From NCBI GenBank assembly GCA_027415345.1, contig DAIBTC010000003.1, positions 1 through 47,493 on the forward strand: a stretch of DNA of 47,493 nt, written 5' to 3'. Position 1 is the stretch's first letter. Each line of letters begins with the position of its first letter. The stretch is from Nitrospirota bacterium. GTDB lineage: Bacteria > Nitrospirota > Leptospirillia > Leptospirillales > Leptospirillaceae. The notes under the pieces were generated by a model, which did not search any database, had not been told where the DNA came from, and saw only the letters and a list, made by a program, of their open reading frames with translations. Positions 39,352-47,493 of the stretch are shown piece by piece. Position numbers and translations under genes: made by a program.

Positions 39352-40449
39352 CTACCCTCCGGTCGTCGGACGGAAGGAATTTCCGGGAAGGACCTCCCTC
39401 AGTTTCCGGATCAAAAGCCGTCGGCCCGGGAGACCCCAAAGCGGGACAAAGCCCCGGGAGGTGGTATAGCCCGGGGCCTGTCCCTCCGTCAGGACCCACG
39501 CCGCCAAACCACGGACTTCCGACATCGTCGGCTCGGGAAGGTCGGGACTCACCATCCAGAACTCCACGCCGGTCACGGGCCAGGCTCCGGGATGGGTCCC
39601 TCCGCCGACAAGGGAGCGGTTGTACCCTTCCGGAAAGGGGATCCGGGACCCCATCCCCGCAACGGCGTCTCCGATCGACCCGGCCGAGGCCGCCACATAC
39701 CGGCCGGCATCATTTTTGAGAGCCACAGCCCTGAGTCCCGACCGTTCGACCCATCCCAGCCCCACATAGCCGATCGCCCCCTCCTCTTCCCGGACCGCGG
39801 CCACAACAGCCCGGGATCCGGAAACAGCCCGGGCATTGGGGTTTTCCGGCCATTCCGGAAGGGGTTCGCGGCCCACATTCTCCCGCCACCACCGGCAGGA
39901 ATGGGCCAGATAGTCGCTCAGGAGAAAGGAGGTCCCCGAGGCATCAGCGCGCACGACCGGCCGGACCCGAAGGTGGGGGAGGGAGAGGCCGGGATTCTCC
40001 CGGAGGATGCGGGGGTCGTCCCAGAAGGCGATCCGGCCCGAAAGCAGGCGGGCCAGAAGGGCCCCGTCGAGACGCAGGGTCGAGGTGCGGGCCGTGACGG
40101 GAAGATTGACCACCGGCACCACCCCCTCGAGCGCCACCGGAATCAGGACGATATGTCCCTTTTTTGCGAGTTCACGAGGGGTGAGGAAGATGTCCGAGGC
40201 TCCGATCGAGATGTTCCCTTCAAAGGTGCCGGAGATTCCGGCGCCCGAACCTGGCGCAAGGACCCGGAGGCCCACCCCCGGATGTTCCTGCTCGTATCCG
40301 CGGGCCCAGGACTGGTTCGCGGGATAGAGCATGGAGGAGCCGGAGAGGATGAGATCTTCGGAAAAGGCGGGGGTGGCGCAAAGGAGGACCCCCACCCCTC
40401 CCAGAAGGGAAAGGAGTGTCCAGAGGCTCTGTGGGCGGAGAAGGAGCAT
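39352..40449 (-). CDS. PstS-like phosphate-type substrate-binding protein
   Basis: Signal peptide; GSSMLYPANQSW, GSGAGISGTFEGNISIGASD, VRADASGTSFLLSDYL. Confidence 0.8.
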   Translation of the reverse strand: MLLLRPQSLWTLLSLLGGVGVLLCATPAFSEDLILSGSSMLYPANQSWARGYEQEHPGVGLRVLAPGSGAGISGTFEGNISIGASDIFLTPRELAKKGHIVLIPVALEGVVPVVNLPVTARTSTLRLDGALLARLLSGRIAFWDDPRILRENPGLSLPHLRVRPVVRADASGTSFLLSDYLAHSCRWWRENVGREPLPEWPENPNARAVSGSRAVVAAVREEEGAIGYVGLGWVERSGLRAVALKNDAGRYVAASAGSIGDAVAGMGSRIPFPEGYNRSLVGGGTHPGAWPVTGVEFWMVSPDLPEPTMSEVRGLAAWVLTEGQAPGYTTSRGFVPLWGLPGRRLLIRKLREVLPGNSFRPTTGG

Positions 40450-40466
40450 GATTCCTCCCTTTGTTG

Positions 40467-40739
40467 TCAGGATTTGTCCCCCGTCTCCGGGGGCCCGGAG
40501 GGCTCCCGGGATCCCTTTTTTCCGGTCCGGGGATTCTCCGGCTGGATCGGTCGGGGACGGGGCGTTCCGAGTCCCGAAAGAAAATAGCCAAAATAGAAAG
40601 TCGCGATGCCGAAGAGGAAGATCTTGAGAAGAAACATCATGGTCATGCTCTGGATGAAGAAGAGCACGACATCGACGAATGTCACGACAAGTCCCAGAAG
40701 CTGGAGGGCCCGGCCGAGGGGATAGAGGAGATCACGCAT
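40467..40739 (-). CDS. Small hypothetical membrane protein
   Basis: MRDLLYPLGRALQLLGLVVTFVDVVLFF...MMFLLKIFLFGIATFYFGYFLSGLG; start overlaps upstream stop by 8 nt. Confidence 0.6.
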   Translation of the reverse strand: MRDLLYPLGRALQLLGLVVTFVDVVLFFIQSMTMMFLLKIFLFGIATFYFGYFLSGLGTPRPRPIQPENPRTGKKGSREPSGPPETGDKS

Positions 40740-41190
40740 GGGACTCGTTCCTCCGTATTTCGGAGAGGCACAGGTCGGCAAGCCGTCGGGAACGCTCCGG
40801 ATCGGGGGGCCGGCAGGCCACGGCGAGGATCACCGACCCCCCCTTGCGGGTGGCCGGAACGGTGAGGGGCCTGACCGTCGTCCGGGTGGCCACGTTGGTC
40901 AGGGGCCCCCCGGTCCGGGAGGCGATCCGGTCGTTCACCTTCGGGTCGTCGGTCAGGGCGAAGGCCAGGCGGAAGGAGGCCTCGTCCCCCTCGAGATAGC
41001 CTCGGGGAATCCAGAGGATCCGTCCTTCCTCCGCAAGCCTTTCGAGCTCCGGAAGGACCACGGGAGAGATCAGGGTGATCCGGGCCCCGGCCTCGAGGAG
41101 GCGGGGGATCCTGCGGAGGGCCACGGAGCCTCCCCCCACCACCAGGACCGGCTCGCCCGTGAGGTCGGCAAAAAGGGGAAAATAGTCCAT
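40732..41190 (-). CDS. Precorrin-2 dehydrogenase / siroheme synthase N-terminal domain protein
   Basis: MDYFPLFADLTGEPVLVVGGGSVALRRIPRLLEAGARITLISP (Rossmann motif). Confidence 0.85.
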   Translation of the reverse strand: MDYFPLFADLTGEPVLVVGGGSVALRRIPRLLEAGARITLISPVVLPELERLAEEGRILWIPRGYLEGDEASFRLAFALTDDPKVNDRIASRTGGPLTNVATRTTVRPLTVPATRKGGSVILAVACRPPDPERSRRLADLCLSEIRRNESHA

Positions 41191-41918
41191 CAGATATACC
41201 CCCGTCTCTTCCAGTAGTCGAGAAGGATCCGGGCCTTTCCGGCATAGGGAGAGGTCTTCCCCTGGCGGACGATGGTCTCCATGACTGCGGCGGCCTTCTT
41301 CCTCCTCTTTTCCCGAAAAAGGGACTTGGCATACCAGAACTGGGCCCGGGCGTAGATCTTCGAATCGGGGTACTTGAGAAGGATCGAATGGAACCGGTAG
41401 GCCGCCGCCTTGAAGAACTTTGTCCGGTAGTAGAAATTGCCCACATAGAAATGAAGGGCGGCCTTTCTCTCCCGGCAGTAGGCCACCTTCTTCTCCGCCT
41501 TCTCCACATAAGGCGAATCGGGATATTCGTCGATGACCTTCTGGAAGTCCGCCAGGGCCTTCTCCGTCGGTGTCGGGTCCCGGTCGACCTTCCCGATCTG
41601 GTAGAAGTCGCACATCCCGATCCTGTACTGGGCGAAGGCCGCGAGGGGATGGGTGGGATGAAGCTCCAGAAAACGCTTGTATTCGCCCCGGGCCTCGATG
41701 AAATCCCCCTTGAAGTAGAAACGGGAGGCCTCATCGAGAAGGGCCGAGGTCCCGAAGACCTTTGTCCGGAAAGAGTGGGTCGGCTCGTCCTTGGGAAGGA
41801 TGTTGGTAAAGGGGTTGTACTTCTGGAAGGTGTTGCTGAGACTTGCGCACCCCGAGAGCCCCGTGATCAGGAGGGCCCCCGCCAGAAGACCCGCTAGCCG
41901 TTTTCCCGTTTCTCCCAC
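41190..41918 (-). CDS. bamD: Outer membrane assembly factor BamD-like lipoprotein
   Basis: Lipobox LSGC, TPR-like KALADFQKVIDEYPDSPYVEKA; GTG at 41918 preceded by GGGAGG. Confidence 0.78.
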   Translation of the reverse strand: MGETGKRLAGLLAGALLITGLSGCASLSNTFQKYNPFTNILPKDEPTHSFRTKVFGTSALLDEASRFYFKGDFIEARGEYKRFLELHPTHPLAAFAQYRIGMCDFYQIGKVDRDPTPTEKALADFQKVIDEYPDSPYVEKAEKKVAYCRERKAALHFYVGNFYYRTKFFKAAAYRFHSILLKYPDSKIYARAQFWYAKSLFREKRRKKAAAVMETIVRQGKTSPYAGKARILLDYWKRRGYI

Positions 41919-41932
41919 TCCGAAAACCTCCC

Positions 41933-41961
41933 TTGACGGCCTCCTTCTTCGGCCGCACAAT
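41933..41961 (+). promoter_or_regulatory. Candidate promoter for FabH-like gene
   Basis: TTGACG (41933-41938), 17-nt spacer, CACAAT (41956-41961). Confidence 0.4.
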
Positions 41962-42003
41962 GACAGTCATGTCCAAATTCCTTTTTCCGCACCGGCTTCG
42001 TCC

Positions 42004-42987
42004 ATGACGACGCGACCGGTCTATCTCAGGATCCCGGGACGGGCCGTCGGATCCCGCCTTGTCGACAACCGGGAGCTGTCAAGGCTCACGGGGACGCCTT
42101 CCGAGACCATTTTTCGTCTCACCGGCATCAGAACCCGGGCCTACGCCCCCTTCGAGGACGAGGTGGAGCTTGCCGTCCGCGCCGCCCATGACCTCTTCCG
42201 CCGCCTTCCGGACCTGCCCAGGCCGGACTTCCTTCTGGCCGCCACCACCACGCCATCAAGCTTCATCCCGTCGACCGCCGCCCGGATCTCGTCACGCCTC
42301 TATCCCGACGGAGGGCCCCCCGCCCTGGATGTCGGAGGATCCTGCTCAGCCTTCATGACGGGGATCTTTACCGCCAAAAGCCTTGTCGCCTCCGGATCGG
42401 CAGGCGCGATCCTTCTCGTGAACACCGAGCGCAAGACGGGACACGTCTGCCCCGTCCATACCCCGGAGACGGCCCTCCTCTTCGGGGACGGCGCTTCGGC
42501 CACCTGGATTTCGGCTGACCCCTCGGGTCCGGGTCCGGTCTTTTCCCTGCGGGATCTCAGAATCGGGGCGGCCGGCCGGAACGCCTCCCTCATTACCTAT
42601 ACCTCAGACCCGGAGACAGGCCGCAAGATTTTGTCGATGGACGGCCCCTCCCTTTTCCGGCATGCCGTCCGGATTCTTGCCCGGGAGATCGGCACCCTCC
42701 TCCGGGACCACGGCATAACCCCGCACGAGGCCCGGGCCTTTCTCCTTCATCAGGCCAACGGCCGCATCCTTGACGGGATCGCGACCCGGCTGAAGCTCCC
42801 CCCGGACCGGATTCCCAGGACAGTGTCCGTGTATGGTAACACGTCTTCGGCCTCCCTGGGGATCACTCTGGGGGACTTTCTCGACAAATCCCCGGATCCT
42901 TCTCCGGGCCCCCTGGTTCTGGGGGCCATCGGGGGCGGGATCACCTGGGGAGTGGGCCTCCTCGATCCCGTCCGAAGGGGATTTTGA
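42004..42987 (+). CDS. Beta-ketoacyl-ACP synthase III (FabH)-like protein
   Basis: Cys/His/Asn triad in GGSCSAF, LLHQANGRI, VYGNTSSAS; 328 aa. Confidence 0.82.
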   Translation: MTTRPVYLRIPGRAVGSRLVDNRELSRLTGTPSETIFRLTGIRTRAYAPFEDEVELAVRAAHDLFRRLPDLPRPDFLLAATTTPSSFIPSTAARISSRLYPDGGPPALDVGGSCSAFMTGIFTAKSLVASGSAGAILLVNTERKTGHVCPVHTPETALLFGDGASATWISADPSGPGPVFSLRDLRIGAAGRNASLITYTSDPETGRKILSMDGPSLFRHAVRILAREIGTLLRDHGITPHEARAFLLHQANGRILDGIATRLKLPPDRIPRTVSVYGNTSSASLGITLGDFLDKSPDPSPGPLVLGAIGGGITWGVGLLDPVRRGF

Positions 42988-43018
42988 CATAGGGGGAGAA
43001 AGTCACAGGACAGGAGAA

Positions 43019-43076
43019 GGATCGGCCTTGCCAAAATCCGATCCCTTCCAGGAAAGGGGTTCCCCGGTTTCCCTGG
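43019..43076. terminator. Hairpins between convergent FabH-like and ntrX genes
   Basis: GGATCGG-N12-CCGATCC (43019-43044) and CCAGGAAAGGGGTTCCCCGGTTTCCCTGG (~43048-43076); no U tract. Confidence 0.4.
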
Positions 43077-43124
43077 ACAGGGCACTGGAAAAACCGTCCC
43101 CGAAATTCAGCCCGGCCTTTTGGC

Positions 43125-44498
43125 TCATTCCTTCCCGTCTTCCTTCTCCCCCCCCTCCCACATGCGGATCTTTCTGTGAAGGGAGGTCCGGTCGACACCC
43201 AGACGGGCGGAGGCCCTGGCTATATTTCCCCCGCACCGCGCCAGGACCTCCATGACGTAGCTTCGCTCGAAGCGGTCCCGGGCCTCCCTTAAGGGGAGCT
43301 CCGGCTGCGGGAGGGCCTCCGGGGCCAGATCCGGAAGACTTCCGGGAAGCATCCCGCGAAGGTCCTCCTCCTCCACCACCGGCCCCGGAACCAGGATCAG
43401 GAGCCTCTCGACAAGATTCTTGAGCTCCCGGACATTGCCCGGCCAGGAATGGGCGCCAAGGCGCGAAAGGGCTCCCGGGGAAAACTCCTTGGGCCGGTGG
43501 CCCGAATCCCTGGAGAGAAGACGGACGAAATGCTCGACAAGCCCGGGAATGTCCTCCCGATGGTCCCGGAGGGGGGGAACCGGAACCTGGACCACATTGA
43601 GGCGGTAGTAGAGATCCTCCCGGAAGAGGCGGGAGGCGATCATTTCGGAAAGGTTCCGGTTGGAGGCGGAGACCACCCGCACGTCGAGCGGAATGGAATG
43701 GCTCCCCCCGACCCGGACCACCGCCCGTTCCTGGAGGACCCTCAGGAGTTTGGCCTGCAGGCCGAAACTCATGTCCCCGATCTCGTCGAGGAAAAGCGTC
43801 CCTCCTGAAGCCTGCTCGAACTTTCCCTTCCGGAGCGAAAGGGCCCCCGTGAAGGCCCCCCGTTCGTGGCCGAAGAGCTCGCTTTCGATCAGTGTCTCGG
43901 GAATGGCGGCGCAGTTGATGTCCACGAAGGGTCCCTTGGCCCGCGGGGAGGCCCGGTGAATGGCCCGGGCCACCAGCTCCTTTCCGGTTCCGTTTTCCCC
44001 CGAGACCAGCACCCACCCTTCGGTGGGAGCCACCCGGGCGATGAGCTCGCGAAGCCGCTCCATCGCGGGGGACTGGCCCACCAGCTCGGACTGGACCGTG
44101 ATCCGCTCCCGGAGATCCCGGTTCTCCCGTTCGAGGGCCCGCTGCCTCAGGGCGTTGCCGGCCACGGTCAGCACCCGGTCGAGGGAGAAGGGCTTCTCGA
44201 TGTAGTCGAAGGCTCCGGATTTCAAGGCCCGGACGGCCGTTTCGATGGTTCCGTGGCCGCTCATCACCACCACCGCCGGGGGATCGGGTTCCTTCAGGAT
44301 CTCTCCCAGGAGGGTGATCCCGTCCTCCTCGCCCAGCCAGATGTCGAGCAGGACGAGATCCGGAGGATCACTGTCCAGGATCGCCCGGGCCTCTCCCCGG
44401 GATCCCGCCACCGAGACCCTGTAGCCTTCATCCTCGAGAACCGAGGAGAGGGTCTTCCGGAGTGCGGCTTCATCATCCGTCACAAGAATGTGGTCCAC
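43125..44498 (-). CDS. ntrX: Sigma54-dependent response regulator, NtrX/NtrC type
   Basis: Receiver domain, GENGTGKELVARAIH, GAFTGA motif, C-terminal HTH; GTG start directly after ntrY stop. Confidence 0.88.
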   Translation of the reverse strand: MDHILVTDDEAALRKTLSSVLEDEGYRVSVAGSRGEARAILDSDPPDLVLLDIWLGEEDGITLLGEILKEPDPPAVVVMSGHGTIETAVRALKSGAFDYIEKPFSLDRVLTVAGNALRQRALERENRDLRERITVQSELVGQSPAMERLRELIARVAPTEGWVLVSGENGTGKELVARAIHRASPRAKGPFVDINCAAIPETLIESELFGHERGAFTGALSLRKGKFEQASGGTLFLDEIGDMSFGLQAKLLRVLQERAVVRVGGSHSIPLDVRVVSASNRNLSEMIASRLFREDLYYRLNVVQVPVPPLRDHREDIPGLVEHFVRLLSRDSGHRPKEFSPGALSRLGAHSWPGNVRELKNLVERLLILVPGPVVEEEDLRGMLPGSLPDLAPEALPQPELPLREARDRFERSYVMEVLARCGGNIARASARLGVDRTSLHRKIRMWEGGEKEDGKE

Positions 44499-46730
44499 TC
44501 ACGTCTCCCTTCGGTGCGCCGCCCTCTCGGCCGGGGGGGCCGGTTCGGGAACGGGAAGCTCGATGGTGAAGACCGCCCCCGATGGAGAGGCCGGGGCATG
44601 GGTGATCGTCCCCCTGTGCTCGCTCACGATTCTCTGGACGATGGCGAGCCCCAGCCCCATCCCGGCGTCGCGGGTCGAAAAGTAGGGAAGGAAGATCCGG
44701 TCGACCGCCTCCGGGGGGATTCCCGGACCGCTGTCCTCGACCTGGATCCGGAGGGTGCTCCGGCCGAAATCGTGGGTGACGGCGATCCGGATCCGGCCCT
44801 CTCCCTTCATCGCGGAGATGGCGTTTTCGAAGAGGTTCGAAAAGACCCTCCGAAGGGCCTGGGGGTCGATCCAGATGTCGGGGGGGTTGCGGTCGATCTC
44901 CACCTCGAACTCGACCCCCCGGTGGGCCGAACGGTAGAGGACGACGCTTTCGAGAAGGACCGGTTCGACCGAGGCCAGGACCGGCCGGCTTTCCGGAAGA
45001 CGGGCGAAGGTCGAGAATTCGTCGACCAGGTGCTTGATCCCGGCGACCTCCGAGATGATCGTCTGGATCGACTCCTCGAAGACACGGGCGAGGTCGGAGG
45101 CATTTTCGGAAAACTTCCGCCGGAGACGCTCCGCCGCGAGCTGGATCGGGGTCAGGGGATTCTTGATCTCGTGGGCGATCCGCTGGGCCACCTCCCGCCA
45201 GGCCAGCGCCTTCTGGGCATTCAAAAGTGTGGTCACGTCGTCGAAGACGACGACGGCCCCTGCCCCCGGGTCCTCGAACCGGTTGTAGCGCATCCGGAAG
45301 GTCTGGGGAGGTTCCGTCCCCACCGTCACCTCCTCCTCGACGTGGAGCCCCCCCGACATGAGGACCCGGTCGATCCAGAGATCGAAGGTGTGGAAGGCGG
45401 GATGGATGACCTCACCCAGGGGCCTGCCCAGGACGAAGGAGCGGGGAATTCCCAGGATTTCTTCTGCCGAGCGGTTGAAGGTGGTGACGATCTTCTCCCG
45501 GTTTAAGGAAAAGACCCCTGTTCCGATGTGTTCGAGCACCTTTTCCATGTACTCCCGCCGGTGGGACAGCTCCCGGTTGGTATTGGTGAGTGTCTCGCTT
45601 GAAAGGGCCAGGTCCGAGGTCATCTGGTTGAAGGACTCCACCAGGGCCCCGAACTCCTCCTCCCCTGTTAAAGGAACCCGGACGGACAGGTTTCCCCGGG
45701 CCACCTCGTCGGTGGCCTTTTCCAGGGCCAGGAGGGGGCGGGTGATCCGGCGGGCCAGAAAGAGCCCGAACCAGATGGCCCCGAAGATGATCATCAGGGT
45801 GATCATGAAAAAGACCAGGAGATAGGACTGGCGGATGGGATTTCGGAACTGGCGGAGCTCCCGGTAGTCCGAAAAGGCGTGGGTCAGGGTGGCGAGCTTT
45901 CGGGAGAAGGCCTCCGGAACGAAGGCGTCCACCACCAGGACGGCAGGGCCCTCTGGACCTTCAAGGCCGACCGGATAGAAGCCCCGGACAAGGTCCCCCA
46001 CGCCCGTATGGGTGACCCGGCTCTTCCCGGTTCCTGTCACCGATCCGAGTTCGCCGGCCGTTGGAGCGTCGAGAAGGCGCACATTGAGATCGACCGCCCG
46101 GGCGATGAGGGCCGGAGCTCCGGGAGCCGTCCTGTAGAGCTCGAGGCCGGAGAGGCCAAGCTCCCGCTTTTTCTTTTCGAGAAAGTCGCGGAGGGTTTCT
46201 CCCTCCTGGTTGTCCCGGGCCACAAGAAGGTCGGAGAGGACCCGGGCGGTCCGCAAGGTGTCGCGCCGGGTCTCGCGATAATACTCCCGGGAGACGGAGG
46301 CCGAGGCCCGGAGGGAATCGGAGACGGGGAAGCTGAACCACCGCTGGACCGAGGTGTTCAAAAAGCCCGAGGCCACGATGAAGAGAAGGAGGGAGGGGAT
46401 CAGGACCATGAGGAGGAAGGAGCCGATCAGGCGCGCCTGGAACCCTCCCCCGAACCCTGATCCGGACCGGTTCCAGTAGACCTTCGCCACATTCCGGAGA
46501 AGGACATAGAGGAGAAGGACGGCCAATACCACATCGATGTTGAAGAGGAAGACGACGACCACCCGGGCCATGAGGTTCGATCCTCCGGGACGGGCCGCGT
46601 GCTGGTACTCGAGACCGGTCACCAGAAGAAGGGCCAGAAGGATCGTACCGACCAGGACGGGGAGGGAGGAGAAGAGGCTCCGGGGAAATCCCCCCGTCCT
46701 GTTTCCTCCGGAGGAGCGTTCGGGGCCCAT
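44499..46730 (-). CDS. ntrY: Membrane sensor histidine kinase, NtrY type
   Basis: TM segments, HAMP, PAS, HEIKNPLTPIQLAAERLRRK, GPGIPPEAVDRIF, GMGLGLAIVQRIVSEHRG. Confidence 0.9.
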   Translation of the reverse strand: MGPERSSGGNRTGGFPRSLFSSLPVLVGTILLALLLVTGLEYQHAARPGGSNLMARVVVVFLFNIDVVLAVLLLYVLLRNVAKVYWNRSGSGFGGGFQARLIGSFLLMVLIPSLLLFIVASGFLNTSVQRWFSFPVSDSLRASASVSREYYRETRRDTLRTARVLSDLLVARDNQEGETLRDFLEKKKRELGLSGLELYRTAPGAPALIARAVDLNVRLLDAPTAGELGSVTGTGKSRVTHTGVGDLVRGFYPVGLEGPEGPAVLVVDAFVPEAFSRKLATLTHAFSDYRELRQFRNPIRQSYLLVFFMITLMIIFGAIWFGLFLARRITRPLLALEKATDEVARGNLSVRVPLTGEEEFGALVESFNQMTSDLALSSETLTNTNRELSHRREYMEKVLEHIGTGVFSLNREKIVTTFNRSAEEILGIPRSFVLGRPLGEVIHPAFHTFDLWIDRVLMSGGLHVEEEVTVGTEPPQTFRMRYNRFEDPGAGAVVVFDDVTTLLNAQKALAWREVAQRIAHEIKNPLTPIQLAAERLRRKFSENASDLARVFEESIQTIISEVAGIKHLVDEFSTFARLPESRPVLASVEPVLLESVVLYRSAHRGVEFEVEIDRNPPDIWIDPQALRRVFSNLFENAISAMKGEGRIRIAVTHDFGRSTLRIQVEDSGPGIPPEAVDRIFLPYFSTRDAGMGLGLAIVQRIVSEHRGTITHAPASPSGAVFTIELPVPEPAPPAERAAHRRET

Positions 46731-46733
46731 GGG

Positions 46734-47493
46734 TCAGGAGACCCCCGCAATGTGGCCGAGACCGGTGAGAAAGGGTCCCCAGTCCTCGGGACGCCGGGGC
46801 AGCGGAACCACCCCGGAGGCGGTGAGGGTGAAGGCCCCCATGAGTCCTCCCCGGCCCGTCTCCCGGATCCTCACCCGGGCCTGGGGGGCGGGGCCTGTGA
46901 GACTGGCCCAGAGCCTGCCACGGATCCGTGACTCTCCGACTGTCACCTCCACCGGTCGGGCTTCGAGCAGGCCGGGGACCATGGAAAGGATCACCCGGAG
47001 GTCGCGAAGATTGCGGCCTCCCACGGAAATTTCCTGCGAGGTGACCACCGCCCGGGCCCGGAGACGGTTGATGGGTCCATGGAGATAGCTCCGGAAGGCG
47101 AGCCGGCCCCCCGGGAGGGGGGTCCCCCCGGCAAGGAGGGGGGCCAGGGAACGGAGGTCGACGGTTCCCCGCACGAAGAGGCTGGCCAAGGGCTCTGTGC
47201 CGAAAGAGAGGAGCTGGCCCTGGACGGACAGACCCCCTCCCGGAGACCGGGTCCGGATCTCGAGGTCCGGAACTCCTCCCTCGGCAAAGGTCGCCGTGGC
47301 ACGAAGGGAAGAGGAGGAGAGGCTCCGGCCGGAGACCTCCGCCTCAAGGCGCCCCTTGGGAACCTCGAGACGGAAGCGGTTCATGAAGAGGTTCGGCCGG
47401 AGAAGGGCCCGGTCGGCGTGGAGCGTCATCCCCAGCCCCCGGGAGGGGAGCCTCAGGGAGAGATCGCTCCGGACAAGAGAGATGCGTCGGATG
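46734..47493 (-). CDS. AsmA/TamB-like protein, N-terminal part outside window
   Basis: Open frame continues to window edge (IRRISLVRSDLSLRLPSRGLGMTLHADRALL...); repetitive beta-rich composition. Confidence 0.45.
   Translation of the reverse strand, partial: IRRISLVRSDLSLRLPSRGLGMTLHADRALLRPNLFMNRFRLEVPKGRLEAEVSGRSLSSSSLRATATFAEGGVPDLEIRTRSPGGGLSVQGQLLSFGTEPLASLFVRGTVDLRSLAPLLAGGTPLPGGRLAFRSYLHGPINRLRARAVVTSQEISVGGRNLRDLRVILSMVPGLLEARPVEVTVGESRIRGRLWASLTGPAPQARVRIRETGRGGLMGAFTLTASGVVPLPRRPEDWGPFLTGLGHIAGVS

Noticed and set aside
43866-45506. 546-aa plus-strand ORF opposite ntrX/ntrY
   Set aside because: Spans two clearly coding genes on the other strand; composition is typical of antisense frames.

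Overview
The window is a dense, high-GC bacterial chromosomal segment that looks like core genome. I saw no transposase, integrase, phage, CRISPR or rRNA signal. Gene content and GC bias suggest an acidophilic Leptospirillum-like Nitrospirota, but this is a weak inference and I could not test it. Main blocks: (1) a glycogen/alpha-glucan cluster on the minus strand (glgC, three GH57 enzymes, galT-like, class II aldolase); (2) a complete F1Fo ATP synthase operon atpI/Z-B-E-F-H-A-G-D-C behind a near-consensus promoter; (3) an OppA/B/C-type transporter without ATPase genes; (4) gapA-pgk-tpiA-secG; (5) a divergent pair of diheme cytochromes c resembling TsdB/TsdA; (6) PBP1A and a putative membrane-anchored ribbon-helix-helix protein; (7) pyrE, tRNA-Leu(GAG), and a GH15 glucoamylase coupled to an MFS transporter; (8) APC permease, PstS-like, siroheme/BamD and FabH-like genes, ntrY/ntrX, and an edge-truncated AsmA/TamB-like gene. 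The two most unusual observations are a small protein built almost entirely of eleven 10-residue repeats (1318-1686), and a 45-codon single-TM ORF absent from the supplied ORF track (32738-32875) that has a TTGACC-N17-TATATT promoter, a strong SD, a leader hairpin and a downstream terminator. Starts were refined by eye from SD and overlap patterns. All family assignments are motif reading, not database hits.
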